This document shows, piece after piece, positions 54,667 through 62,997 of a stretch of 64,000 nt of DNA. The DNA is from Spirochaetia bacterium UBA5763 (lineage in GTDB: Bacteria; Spirochaetota; UBA4802; UBA5550): positions 141,137 through 205,136 of the forward strand of contig DIEX01000031.1 in NCBI GenBank assembly GCA_002418835.1, written 5' to 3'. Both the position numbers and the translations under genes were made by a program. Position 1 is the first letter of the stretch, and every line of letters starts with the position of its first letter. The notes under the pieces were generated by a model. It saw only the letters and a program-made list of their open reading frames with translations. It did no database searches and was not told the DNA's origin.

Positions 54667-55533
54667 TTATAAATTTTTCTTCACAGGTATGCGGTTTTCA
54701 CAGGGCACACCAACCTGACATTTGCCGCATCCATACCTTGGATGATGTTCCTCCATTGTCCTGTCAAGAAACTTTGAACAGAGATAATGGTCTTTCCCTT
54801 TCTCAAGAGAAATGGCCCCTGCCGGACAGTTTTTCACGCATGCCCCGCACATGGTACAGTATTCATATATTACGCTGTAATTTCTCTGATCCGGTTCAAG
54901 CTGAAGTTCTGTAATGATACTTCCGAATCTCCCGGCAATCCCCTTTCCAGTAATTAGACCTTTCGAAAGTCCGAATGTCCCGAGTCCGCAGATAAATGCA
55001 GCGTGCCTCTCGGACCAGTTGCTGGAAAATGGCGGGACACCGGCACCTGTCTGTTTATATGCTGATTTTGACGGGTCGCCTGTGCTTGCTGTAAACCTGC
55101 TGTCAACTGACGGGACAAGACTTTGATATCCTGCTTTAATGAGCATTCCCCTTATGTGGTTTGCCAGCCTGTTAACAAAAACCTGTCCCTCAATGCGTCC
55201 GTGCAGCCATTCATCTGAGGGCCATGAGAAATTCATTTTATTGCTTTTCCTGATCTGTTCAGTGAACGGCAGAAAAAAGGATATTACTGTTTTCGCACCG
55301 TGAAGCCATTCATCCGGGAGAATAAAATGCCGGCCTATAATGTTTTCATCTTTCAACCTGGAGAAAAGAGGGTCATCAGCAGATCCGTATGCGATGAGAG
55401 GTTCTTGAAAAATCCTGAGTCCTGCCAGCTTCGGGGTGATTGCTGATGAATCTGAAATAAAATTATCAGCAGAGCTCTCTGTAAAACGGGCAGCAGTATT
55501 TATTATTTCTTTTTTCCATTCTGTCATGTTCAT
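54667..55533 (-). CDS. QueG-like iron-sulfur protein
   Basis: A 288-residue protein with a C-terminal double 4Fe-4S region: CTMCGACVKNCP near 226-237 and a second set of cysteines in YLCSKFLD and YGCGKCQVGVPC. The N-terminal ~200 residues match the epoxyqueuosine reductase-like (COG1600) fold, with FFLPFTEQI and LGTFGLSKGLIT. True QueG is longer and carries a cobalamin-binding region plus a HEAT domain, both missing here, so this is a relative, not QueG itself. Electron-transfer to an unknown partner is likely. The start has no strong ribosome-binding site. Confidence 0.8.
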   Translation of the reverse strand: MNMTEWKKEIINTAARFTESSADNFISDSSAITPKLAGLRIFQEPLIAYGSADDPLFSRLKDENIIGRHFILPDEWLHGAKTVISFFLPFTEQIRKSNKMNFSWPSDEWLHGRIEGQVFVNRLANHIRGMLIKAGYQSLVPSVDSRFTASTGDPSKSAYKQTGAGVPPFSSNWSERHAAFICGLGTFGLSKGLITGKGIAGRFGSIITELQLEPDQRNYSVIYEYCTMCGACVKNCPAGAISLEKGKDHYLCSKFLDRTMEEHHPRYGCGKCQVGVPCENRIPVKKNL

Positions 55534-55766
55534 TACTTATAATAATTATAAAAGGTAATATTATAAGCATTAATGTTTAAAAAGCATTGTCAATATATAT
55601 TCTTATATTATTCTTCCAGTCCATTCAAAGAGGTTTATGCGAATGAGTCCTGCAAAATTCTTTTTATGCTGCTCAGGGGCTTTCAGAAAAAAATATAGTA
55701 TAGCTTTAAAAGCAGTAGTTATTTTAATATTGCTTTTAATGTAATATTACAATAAATGGTGAAGAT

Positions 55767-56330
55767 ATGAAACCTGCACTACTGATAATAGATATGCAGA
55801 ATGATTTTCTCCTCCCCGGCGCACCTGCTGAGATTTCCGGTGCTATAAAGATTGTACCGGCAGTAAAGAAACTCCTTTATTTCTGCCGTGAGAGAAAAAT
55901 CCCGGTATTCCATGTAATACGTCAGTACAGATATGACGGCAGTGACATCGAGAATTTCAGGAGAGAGGGGTTTCTGCAAAACGCAAGGTATCTTGTGCCG
56001 GGAACACCGGGAGCTGAGATAATTTCTGAACTAAAACCTGCGGAGGGTGAGTATATCATCGTAAAGCCCCGGTTCTCCGCCTTCTTCTGCACTGAACTTG
56101 AACTTATACTGAAGCGTATCAAAATTGATGATATTGTTATCTGCGGAGTTCAGTACCCCAACTGCATCAGGGCCACTGCGCTGGACAGTGTTTCTTATGA
56201 TTACAGTACAACCGTGATTACTGATGCTACTGCTGGCGCTGATGATGAAATTGAAGTTTCAAATATCAGGGATCTGATGAATATTGGCGTGAAATGCGTG
56301 ACTTTTAAAGAGTGGAGTAAGCAAATCTGA
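55767..56330 (+). CDS. Isochorismatase-family cysteine hydrolase
   Basis: A 187-residue hydrolase with the full triad of the family: Asp9 in IIDMQNDF, Lys100 in IVKPRFSAF and Cys133 in CGVQYPNCIRATALD. The next conserved segment DATAGAD is also there. Typical substrates are amides, nicotinamide or isochorismate; none can be deduced. It lies 15 bases before a DJ-1/PfpI gene, so the two may form an operon; both use a reactive cysteine. Confidence 0.9.
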   Translation: MKPALLIIDMQNDFLLPGAPAEISGAIKIVPAVKKLLYFCRERKIPVFHVIRQYRYDGSDIENFRREGFLQNARYLVPGTPGAEIISELKPAEGEYIIVKPRFSAFFCTELELILKRIKIDDIVICGVQYPNCIRATALDSVSYDYSTTVITDATAGADDEIEVSNIRDLMNIGVKCVTFKEWSKQI

Positions 56331-56345
56331 TTTGAGGAGATAACT

Positions 56346-56963
56346 ATGAATATATACCTTTACATTTTAAATACACTCTCTGACTGGGAGATCGGATATA
56401 TCACCGCTGAATTGAACAGCAGGCGTTATACCGGTAAAGATAAGCCTTTCTCTCTTATTAAAGCCGGCAATACTTTAGAGCCTATAACCACAATGGGTGG
56501 TATTTCCATTACCCCTGATATCACAATTGATAAAATTAAATTTAATAAAGATGACATCCTCATACTCCCTGGTGCTGACACATGGATGGGAGATGAAAAT
56601 AAAAAAGCAATAGATATTGCTTGTGAGCTTTCTGATAAAAATATTACTGTTGCAGCAATATGCGGTGCTACAGGTGCCCTTGCAGCAGCGGGCCTTCTGA
56701 ATAACCGGAAGCACACAAGTAATGACCTGGAGTACCTTAAGATGTTCTGTCCGCAGTATACAGGTTCTGATTATTACCTTGAGGAACCGGCAGTTACTGA
56801 CGGCAGCCTGATAACTGCAACGGGCCTTGCACCTCTTGAGTTTTCGTATCAGGTTTTCAAAAAAAGTGGTTTAATGAAACCTGAAACACTGGAAGCCTGG
56901 TATAATTTAAACAGAACCAGAGAGCCAAAATATTTTTATGAACTTATGGACTCCGTGAAGTAA
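56346..56963 (+). CDS. DJ-1/PfpI family protein
   Basis: A 205-residue class-I glutamine amidotransferase-like protein. The nucleophile elbow is AAICGATGALAAAG with Cys106, preceded by ILPGADTW at 73-80. Proteins of this family act as glyoxalases, chaperones or proteases; the similarity to YajL/YqiW-like proteins does not fix the activity. GAGGAG lies six bases before the ATG. Likely co-transcribed with the isochorismatase-type gene. Confidence 0.85.
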   Translation: MNIYLYILNTLSDWEIGYITAELNSRRYTGKDKPFSLIKAGNTLEPITTMGGISITPDITIDKIKFNKDDILILPGADTWMGDENKKAIDIACELSDKNITVAAICGATGALAAAGLLNNRKHTSNDLEYLKMFCPQYTGSDYYLEEPAVTDGSLITATGLAPLEFSYQVFKKSGLMKPETLEAWYNLNRTREPKYFYELMDSVK

Positions 56964-57169
56964 TAAAAATTTAAAAAAAGGTACAGGTGCTGAGGTGTCT
57001 GGAGGCTTGAATCAAACGCTCCATATGATCATTAATGCTGATAGAGTGGTTGAAATACAGGAAATTTGCAGGCTGACTGATGATAATATTTCACCATCCT
57101 GAACTTAAAAGAACACTACAATATTAAATGATTCCTGAAATTCATATAAACTGAAGGTTAAAGATTACC

Positions 57170-57676
57170 ATGAAAAAAATAATTGCATCAATGATTCTGC
57201 TTCTCGCTGTATCCGCATATCCTGTTGATGAAAATCAGATACGTGAATGGGAGAGAACAACCTGGAGGCTCAACATCAACCTCACCAGTGAAAATGTCCA
57301 GGGGGGAGCGGTGCAGTTTGCAATAACAGAGAAAGATCCCCGTGACTCTTTCCGTAAAGATTATAAAAAACTGAAGGACCGCTCCATACAGGAGAAGAGG
57401 TATGATGCAGATAGTGAATTCTCCCTTAAACTGGTTGCATGGGACGTACAGTTCAGGGAAATAAATGGCGACGAGGTTTATCTGCTTGTTAAGGGTGACG
57501 TAAACGGGTTCTCGTCAAATAAACCGGACATGAAGTACTACCTGGTTACAAAGGCGACTGTGATAAAAGGGAGGCCTGCTGTGTGGTTTATACCGGTAAA
57601 GGCAAAGACAGGTAAAGAGAAGAGCATTGTTCTTAACGACAGCAATGTTATCTATCTCGATAATCTTCTGAAGTGA
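57170..57676 (+). CDS. Small secreted protein of unknown function
   Basis: A 168-residue protein with a short signal peptide (MKKIIASMILLLAVSAYPVD). The mature part has an N-terminal EWERTTWRLNINL motif and alternating charged beta strands, ending AKTGKEKSIVLNDSNVIYLD. No family recognised. A periplasmic beta-sandwich is likely. GAAGG lies about 13 bases before the ATG. Confidence 0.6.
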   Translation: MKKIIASMILLLAVSAYPVDENQIREWERTTWRLNINLTSENVQGGAVQFAITEKDPRDSFRKDYKKLKDRSIQEKRYDADSEFSLKLVAWDVQFREINGDEVYLLVKGDVNGFSSNKPDMKYYLVTKATVIKGRPAVWFIPVKAKTGKEKSIVLNDSNVIYLDNLLK

Positions 57677-57746
57677 AGCAGCTAATCATCAATAGAAGTC
57701 TTTATATATTAAGCAGCCCGCTAAATCATAACTCCCCGGTGGACCA

Positions 57747-57890
57747 TCATTCGGTATTGTCGGATTTGTAGTTGATTTTTTCGCCGCAGATGTGGCATGG
57801 AATTTCTTTTATTTTTTGTAAAGCACCCGGATCATCGCACTCGATGTTTCGTGTGCATCCGCATTTGCATGTGCCTGAAATTTTAATCAT
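57747..57890 (-). CDS. Small zinc-ribbon-like protein, 47 residues
   Basis: A short reading frame, ATG at 57888-57890 to TGA at 57747-57749. The product starts MIKISGTCKCGCTRNIEC and ends with CHICGEKINYKSDNTE. Six cysteines in a CxCxC...C...CxxC arrangement suggest a zinc ribbon or knuckle. GAGGAG is present upstream, with a spacing of about 11 bases, so its use is uncertain. It lies downstream of a cysteine-cluster gene on the same strand. The cysteine pattern is the main reason to believe it is real. Confidence 0.6.
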   Translation of the reverse strand: MIKISGTCKCGCTRNIECDDPGALQKIKEIPCHICGEKINYKSDNTE

Positions 57891-57912
57891 GGCGGCTTTT
57901 TCTCCTCTGTTA

Positions 57913-58740
57913 TCAGTGCTGTTGATAATCTTTTATTGTATTTGAATCTGATGCTTTATTTTTTTGGTCAGATAGTAATCTCCCCATCATCTTTCCGATT
58001 GAATCATTATGTATTGTAAATATAGCGCTCATAATATAGCTGCATTCAGGGTAATGAATACCTTTCGCCCGTGTATCAGGTATGCCGTTGTTTGATCTGC
58101 AATATTCGTCTGTCTCTTCTGCAAGATGTACCCTGCATACAAAGGGGCGGACCTCCCAGATCCTGCAGCTCCGGTCATCCATATTAAGGAATATGCAGGA
58201 TCTGTCCTCATCCGGCTGACCGTCCCACTCCGTTCTCCCTGTAAAATTCCCCGATGAGTCGAACTCCATATATTTCTGCTGGCGGTTAAGTTTTTCGAAG
58301 TCTATATCAATACTGTTTTCTATGCAGTAGCTGTAGATAAGTGCAGCTTCTTCATCTGTGCAGGCAACGGGCTGGAAACAGCAGTTTGAACATCCCCTGC
58401 GGCAGTAAGGAGGACGGTAACCCTCTTGTCTGTCAATATCGAGTTGGTATTCAATTATCTTGTCAATTATCCTGTGGCAAATACGTGTGCGGTTTTCGCC
58501 GAATTCATTGTACTGCTCAGACCATAGTTTAAGCTGGTCCCATATCTCCTCTGCGGGGATACTGTGTTCCGTAAGTATCAGAAATCCGTAAAGATCCGGG
58601 TTTTTTCCATGAAGTATATTCTTATCCATCCATTCATGGGCTTCGTTGACATATTTTTTCGCGGAATCCGGATTTTTACGGGCAGATTTTCCCTTCCCCC
58701 CGCCGGAGAAACCCGGCCTGTCACTGCGATATATTTTCAT
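57913..58740 (-). CDS. YkgJ family cysteine-cluster protein
   Basis: A 275-residue protein of the YkgJ/UPF0153 family (CxxCxxCC-type zinc or iron-sulfur binding). YCRRGCSNCCFQPVACTDEEA holds the first cysteine group, RSCRIWEVRPFVCRVHLAEE the second. The first ~55 residues are basic and Gly/Ser-rich (SGGGKGKSARKN). Its function is not established. The only neighbour on the same strand is the small zinc-ribbon gene downstream, which may be functionally linked. Confidence 0.85.
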   Translation of the reverse strand: MKIYRSDRPGFSGGGKGKSARKNPDSAKKYVNEAHEWMDKNILHGKNPDLYGFLILTEHSIPAEEIWDQLKLWSEQYNEFGENRTRICHRIIDKIIEYQLDIDRQEGYRPPYCRRGCSNCCFQPVACTDEEAALIYSYCIENSIDIDFEKLNRQQKYMEFDSSGNFTGRTEWDGQPDEDRSCIFLNMDDRSCRIWEVRPFVCRVHLAEETDEYCRSNNGIPDTRAKGIHYPECSYIMSAIFTIHNDSIGKMMGRLLSDQKNKASDSNTIKDYQQH

Positions 58741-58803
58741 CTCCGTCCCCGGATTTTCAAAATTTAAAGTGCAAAATTTTACTTAGCGGTATTTATGGCA
58801 CAG

Positions 58804-59151
58804 CTAAATAACTTCTGCTACAACTGTTCCGTTGTCATAATCAATCTGTACATCAATGGATGACGCATGGAACGATTTAGCTTTAGTGCAGGTTTTCGAT
58901 ATGACTTCGCATAGCTGCTTTCTCTGCAGATCATTCAGAAGCCTGTTGTTTGCTGAAAGCTGAATGTCCTTTAATTCCGGTTCAGGCAGGTTGATTACCC
59001 GTAGCATATAGGTTTTATGATAGCATGATACTTCATACTTCCAGAAAACCTTTTTGTTTCTGGTAACCCAGTCGCCTATTGTTTTGGAAAGCTTCATCTT
59101 TTCAATGGCTTCCTGTTTTCTGTCTGAGGATACATCTTTAGTGGTGTTCAC
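58804..59151 (-). CDS. Unknown protein coupled to the MarR gene
   Basis: A 115-residue soluble protein. No family recognised. It has a Glu/Lys-rich N-terminus, a KVFWKYEVSCYHKTYMLRVI segment, and a C-terminal half ending SIDVQIDYDNGTVVAEVI. The start is GTG and overlaps the MarR stop (GTGA), so the two are translated together. A ligand-binding or effector role with the regulator is a plausible guess only. Confidence 0.55.
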   Translation of the reverse strand: MNTTKDVSSDRKQEAIEKMKLSKTIGDWVTRNKKVFWKYEVSCYHKTYMLRVINLPEPELKDIQLSANNRLLNDLQRKQLCEVISKTCTKAKSFHASSIDVQIDYDNGTVVAEVI

Positions 59152-59585
59152 TTCTGTTTCCCTCCCAGTATTTTATGCATGTATTTTGATATTGATTCCA
59201 GAGAACCAAGAAATTCATTTTTTTCATCCTCTGAAAAACCGTGTATCAATGATTCCAGGTATTTATCAAAGTCATTCCTTATGAGAGTTGTTGCTTTAAC
59301 CCCGTTTTTAGTGAGGGATAACTTTGTAATCCTTCTGTCGTTTTCAATAGCGTTTCTTGTGATAAACCCGTTTTTTTCGAGACAGTCCACTGAACGGGTA
59401 AAGGAGCTTTTTTCAATACCTGTCATCTGGCTTATTTCAGACATGGAGCTGTTTTTGTTTTCATCAATGAGCATCATTATGTTTATCTGGGTTTTGTTGA
59501 TATTGAGACCAAGTTTTGATATGTCGTGATCATAAAAGACTTTTTTAACAAATTGAGGGAGAATCGTTATTCTGTCCCTGTACAT
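59148..59585 (-). CDS. MarR-family transcriptional regulator
   Basis: A 145-residue winged-helix regulator. NSSMSEISQMTGIEKSSFTR (about 52-71) is the helix-turn-helix region, and FITRNAIENDRRITKLSLT the beta-wing with the conserved D-R-R. GGGG precedes the ATG. A palindrome upstream (59631-59644) is a likely autoregulatory operator. It overlaps an unknown gene, 58804-59151, with which it forms an operon. Confidence 0.9.
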   Translation of the reverse strand: MYRDRITILPQFVKKVFYDHDISKLGLNINKTQINIMMLIDENKNSSMSEISQMTGIEKSSFTRSVDCLEKNGFITRNAIENDRRITKLSLTKNGVKATTLIRNDFDKYLESLIHGFSEDEKNEFLGSLESISKYMHKILGGKQK

Positions 59586-59615
59586 AATCCCCCCTGTAAG
59601 AGAAAAGCCTGAAAA

Positions 59616-59644
59616 GTTGTAAATTTAACAGTTGTAAATACAAC
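59616..59644. promoter_or_regulatory. Candidate MarR operator
   Basis: GTTGTA-AA-TACAAC at 59631-59644 is a 6+2+6 inverted repeat, with an extra direct half-site GTTGTAAA at 59616. This TTGTA...TACAA pattern matches common MarR boxes. It lies 30-60 bases upstream of the MarR start, in the promoter region. The match is by pattern. Confidence 0.6.
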
Positions 59645-59772
59645 CATTTTCAGAAAGAAGGGGTTTTTGTCAATAAAATATTATAATTTTTTCCATAGTG
59701 AGGTTGGAACGCTACAGAGTTAGTCTGTAAACAGAATATGCGGGATTATCAGCGGATGGCAAAATTTCAGGT

Positions 59773-61017
59773 TTACGATACAAGTGGTATCTGTATTTCG
59801 CAGCAAACCTTTATCTGTGAACCTTCAGCAAGATTAGAATAATCATTGATGTTGAATAATTTTATACTTCCCTTTAACTTCTCAGCAATTTTATCGCACA
59901 TTGTCAGACCGATTCCGTAATCAAGAGTCGCGAATCCTTCATAAACTATCTTTGAAATACGTATAAATGGTTCAAAAATAATGTTTTCATATTCTTCAGG
60001 TATACCTATAATCCCCCTGTCATTTTTAAGAGGAATATTCATAACATGCATAACAAAGTTATCATTGATAATATCAATGATAATAGTTACCGGGGAATTA
60101 CCCGGGCTGAACTTCAATGAATTAAGAATAACCTCGCGGATCATTTTTTCCATATAATGTCTATCAACATTAATAAACCTGTTTACAAAATGTTTTTTGG
60201 GATCGCTGACAAGGAAAGTGTTGTTTTTTATTTTACTCTGTTCATGAAAAGAGCGGATGATTGTGGCAGTTTCTTCAAATAGATCCATAACTGTTATCCT
60301 GGACAGGTTAAAATCATTTTTGTGGATATTTTCAATATCTGAAAACGCATTAAGTCCCTGCTTGGCAAAATCTATATTTTCTTTAAAAAGGGAGATAATG
60401 TTATTATCAATTATTGAACTGCCGTCTGTTGTGTTTACAGCATTAGAACAGATGATGTCAATGAGTGAAAGAAGTGTTCCGAATCCTAAACCCTGCGTGA
60501 AACTTCTCCTTACCCCTTCAAAAAGAGATGCATCAGTTACATCGAGCTTTCTTGAAATTATTCTTTCCTGCCATCTGTACCACTCCAACTGCAGTTCGAG
60601 GCGTATCTGCTTTTCTCTCTGGATTATCCATTCGGTCTTTTTAAGTATGGCTGCTTCTTTTGCGTGCTGAATTTTAAGGCAGACATCATCTAAATTCATA
60701 GGTTTGACTATGTAATCATAAACACCGAGCTTCATGGTCTTTATGATTATTGATGAGCTTTCCATTCCGGATAAAATTATGATAACTGCTTCGTCATTTA
60801 TAGTTTTCATGTTTTCGATCAGCTCAATGCCATTCATCACAGGCATATCTATGTCAGTGATCACTATGGGAAAAGGCTCTTTTCTGAATTCGTTCAATGC
60901 GTCAAGGCCGTTAAAGCAAACAGTTGGTTTAAATCCCCTTGCGGCAAGTATCTTGTCCAGTATAAAGGTAATATGACTGTCGTCATCTACTATAAGTATC
61001 CGGTTTTCTTTCAGCAT
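59773..61017 (-). CDS. Receiver-domain protein with HATPase-like C-terminus
   Basis: A 414-residue cytoplasmic protein. Residues 1-120 are a CheY-like receiver (ILIVDDDSHI; phospho-Asp in VITDIDMPVMNG; Lys in YIVKPMN). Residues ~135-250 are helical with no HisKA-type His motif. Residues ~275-414 are an ATPase fold: N-box IREVILNSLKFSPGN, G2-like DYGIGLTMCD; the D-x-G of the G1 box is replaced by NIPLKND. It therefore resembles an atypical kinase or ATP-dependent binding module downstream of a phosphorelay. No neighbour is coupled to it. Confidence 0.8.
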   Translation of the reverse strand: MLKENRILIVDDDSHITFILDKILAARGFKPTVCFNGLDALNEFRKEPFPIVITDIDMPVMNGIELIENMKTINDEAVIIILSGMESSSIIIKTMKLGVYDYIVKPMNLDDVCLKIQHAKEAAILKKTEWIIQREKQIRLELQLEWYRWQERIISRKLDVTDASLFEGVRRSFTQGLGFGTLLSLIDIICSNAVNTTDGSSIIDNNIISLFKENIDFAKQGLNAFSDIENIHKNDFNLSRITVMDLFEETATIIRSFHEQSKIKNNTFLVSDPKKHFVNRFINVDRHYMEKMIREVILNSLKFSPGNSPVTIIIDIINDNFVMHVMNIPLKNDRGIIGIPEEYENIIFEPFIRISKIVYEGFATLDYGIGLTMCDKIAEKLKGSIKLFNINDYSNLAEGSQIKVCCEIQIPLVS

Positions 61018-61367
61018 CTCAGGCTTCGTCTCCCTTAAAACAGGTTGTAAACTATTTAAATGTAGTATTTTTTCAGGAATAAAAAATCAGGTTTTTACTT
61101 ATTTTCAAAAAACCTTCTGATTGTAACCCCGGTTTTGCAAGGCAAATACCGGGGTCTCACAACTGGGATTCATAAAATCATACTATGAGATGCCGGTATT
61201 TGCCTTGCAAAAAACCGGCATGACAAAGGGCATATAGCCGGTTTAAAAAAATCGTCAAACTTAAATAATAATTTGTACAATTGTATTATATCGAAAAAAT
61301 TAATGTACATTTTACGACAGATAAAATAAATTTCTTTTTATATGTATAAACAGTTAAGGAGAATAAA
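61018..61367. other. Intergenic region with repeat copy 5
   Basis: The repeat copy occupies 61121-61226. The rest is AT-rich and carries the promoter for the DUF2889 gene and that of the receiver-ATPase gene. Nothing else is supported. Confidence 0.5.
61121..61226. repeat. Dispersed structured repeat, copy 5
   Basis: GGTTTTGCAAGGCAAATACCGG at 61131-61152 pairs with CCGGTATTTGCCTTGCAAAA at 61193 onwards, making the longest hairpin of the family (over 20 bp). The outer TTGTAACC and ATGACAA arms follow the family pattern; the far outer TATAGCA arms are not clear in this copy. Confidence 0.7.
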
Positions 61368-61934
61368 ATGAGCAGACTCTCTGTACTTGCAAAAGACTGT
61401 GCTCACCAGAGGCGTATTGAGATGTCAACATATCCCGTTGATGAAACACATATACTCTCCAGGGGGCGATTTATAGAAGAGAGAATTAAACCATACTATA
61501 AATTTACCGGTGAAAGGGTGGAGGGTGGCCCGCTGCATAATCTTGAGATACTTCTCCTTGTGAGAATACCCGAGCTGATAATCGAAGATATAGAGGTAAT
61601 CACAGGCACGTTGCCACGGGAGGATTGTTACAGGATAAATCAATCCCTTGAACCTGTAAAAGGTCTTGCGGTAAAAAGCGGATTCACTTCAAAGGTGAGA
61701 GAGCTTGTGGGCGGAGTGAAGGGGTGCACTCATCTTACACATCTGTTATGTACAATGGCCCCTGCGGTGATGCAGGGATTCTGGGCAATTTCTTATCAGA
61801 AAAAACATGAAATAAATGAAAAATCTAAAAGCCGTGCTTCAAAAATGGGTCATATGCTTAAAAACACATGTTATGCGTGGCGTGAAGATGGAGAAGCGTA
61901 TCAGAAGATGTTGAAGCTTTTAAACAATGGGTAG
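61368..61934 (+). CDS. DUF2889 family protein
   Basis: A 188-residue protein of the DUF2889 family (PF11136), recognised by the GCTHLTHLLCTMAPAVMQ motif near residues 119-136 and the N-terminal R-R-I-E-x-S-T-Y-P pattern. Function unknown. AAGGAG precedes the ATG. It converges with the CheY-like gene. Confidence 0.75.
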   Translation: MSRLSVLAKDCAHQRRIEMSTYPVDETHILSRGRFIEERIKPYYKFTGERVEGGPLHNLEILLLVRIPELIIEDIEVITGTLPREDCYRINQSLEPVKGLAVKSGFTSKVRELVGGVKGCTHLTHLLCTMAPAVMQGFWAISYQKKHEINEKSKSRASKMGHMLKNTCYAWREDGEAYQKMLKLLNNG

Positions 61935-61937
61935 TAG

Positions 61938-62006
61938 ATCCGGCTTTCGTGTATATCAGCCGGAAACCGGCCTGACTCTGACTGATACACACGAAGGATT
62001 CCGGAT
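61938..62006. terminator. Long imperfect inverted repeat between convergent genes
   Basis: ATCCGGCTTTCGTGTATATC at 61938 pairs with GATACACACGAAGGATTCCG near 61984-62003, with mismatches. It lies between the DUF2889 and CheY-like genes, so it is a candidate bidirectional terminator. Confidence 0.5.
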
Positions 62007-62377
62007 TAAACGTTAAGGGTCTTTTTGATCTGGTTGAGCAGACTTTCAGGATTAACCGGCTTCTGGAAAACTCCATTAAAACCGAGCTCGTCAATACTGA
62101 TGTTTCCTGCTGTTGCGTTTCCTATGCTGCTCAGGAGATATACAGGAGTCTTTTTGTCTTCCTTCCTGATCATCTCGGCAACTTTACTGCCAGCGTCAAC
62201 TCTCTCCATCATCATGTCGCAAAGTACAAGGTCAGGTTTGGAGCTTTTGAATTTTTCCAGTCCCTCTTTACCATCAACAGCTGTTACAACATTATAACCC
62301 TCAGATTGTAAAATTGCGAGTATGGATTCAAGAATATCCGGATCATCATCAATTACGAGTATCTTTTTGTCGGGCAT
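62006..62377 (-). CDS. CheY-like response regulator
   Basis: A 123-residue receiver-only protein: acidic pair in ILVIDDDPDI, phospho-Asp in LVLCDMMMERVDAG, Thr/Ser in LLSSIG and Lys in VFQKPVN. It has no output domain, so it must act on another protein, for example a kinase or motor. AAGGAG precedes the ATG. The partner kinase is not adjacent. Confidence 0.9.
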   Translation of the reverse strand: MPDKKILVIDDDPDILESILAILQSEGYNVVTAVDGKEGLEKFKSSKPDLVLCDMMMERVDAGSKVAEMIRKEDKKTPVYLLSSIGNATAGNISIDELGFNGVFQKPVNPESLLNQIKKTLNV

Positions 62378-62997
62378 ATTGTTCTCCTTGATATATAATC
62401 TGTTTTTCCCTTGGCGCAGTTTTTGCGCTAATTACGCTACTACACCATTTTTTTTGAATAAGTAATACATAAACGTAAAGTCTTATTTTTATAAGGCAAG
62501 TCAATTTTAGTTAACGGGTAAATAATTTTTCCCCTCTTTGCAGGTATAACAGTTGTTCTCTTTATCGTTGTGAAACCGGTTATAATAACTCTTTATTCTG
62601 TGACAGATTTACATTTAAATAAATATTGTTCAATTTTAGCTGCAAAATACTTATTTTTTGGTTGAAAAAAAATAAGTATATATAGAGAATTAAGCGTTTA
62701 AACTGTTTATCAAAAATATATATAAAGACTGTTTGGGTAAGATACAATTTTTGAGCTTTTTCCGTTGTTGTGCTGTAGAAATCGGCATAAAGCTTTTTGT
62801 TTTAATGAAATATACTTCCCGAAATCCGGGAATGTATAAAAAATCTCACCTGACCAGCCCGGTTCGTCGCCGGAATACACAATCCGGTTCTTTGATACTC
62901 ATTATTATAATGAGGTTTTTCATCCTGTTATGCGGATGATTATTATCATTCTTTGCCTGTTACAAAATAGAAATATAAAAAAATGAAGGAGCTTTTT
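62378..62997. other. Intergenic leader region upstream of the formate dehydrogenase gene
   Basis: A 620-base gap. No gene is supported. It holds a sigma-54-like site at 62411-62426, AT-rich stretches and one weak reading frame (62733-62939) that I reject. I see no riboswitch I could name. Confidence 0.5.
62411..62426 (+). promoter_or_regulatory. Sigma-54-like promoter motif
   Basis: TTGGCGCAGTTTTTGC keeps GG and GC with exactly ten bases between, the sigma-54 spacing, and matches the TTGGC...TTGC pattern. It points at the formate dehydrogenase gene but is 570 bases upstream of it. Confidence 0.3.

Noticed and set aside
56995..57102. 35-residue frame starting with GTG
   Set aside because: Plausible amino-acid composition, but no ribosome-binding site and no sign of conservation could be judged.
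62733..62939. 68-residue frame upstream of formate dehydrogenase
   Set aside because: No ribosome-binding site and no family features; it lies in an AT-rich leader.
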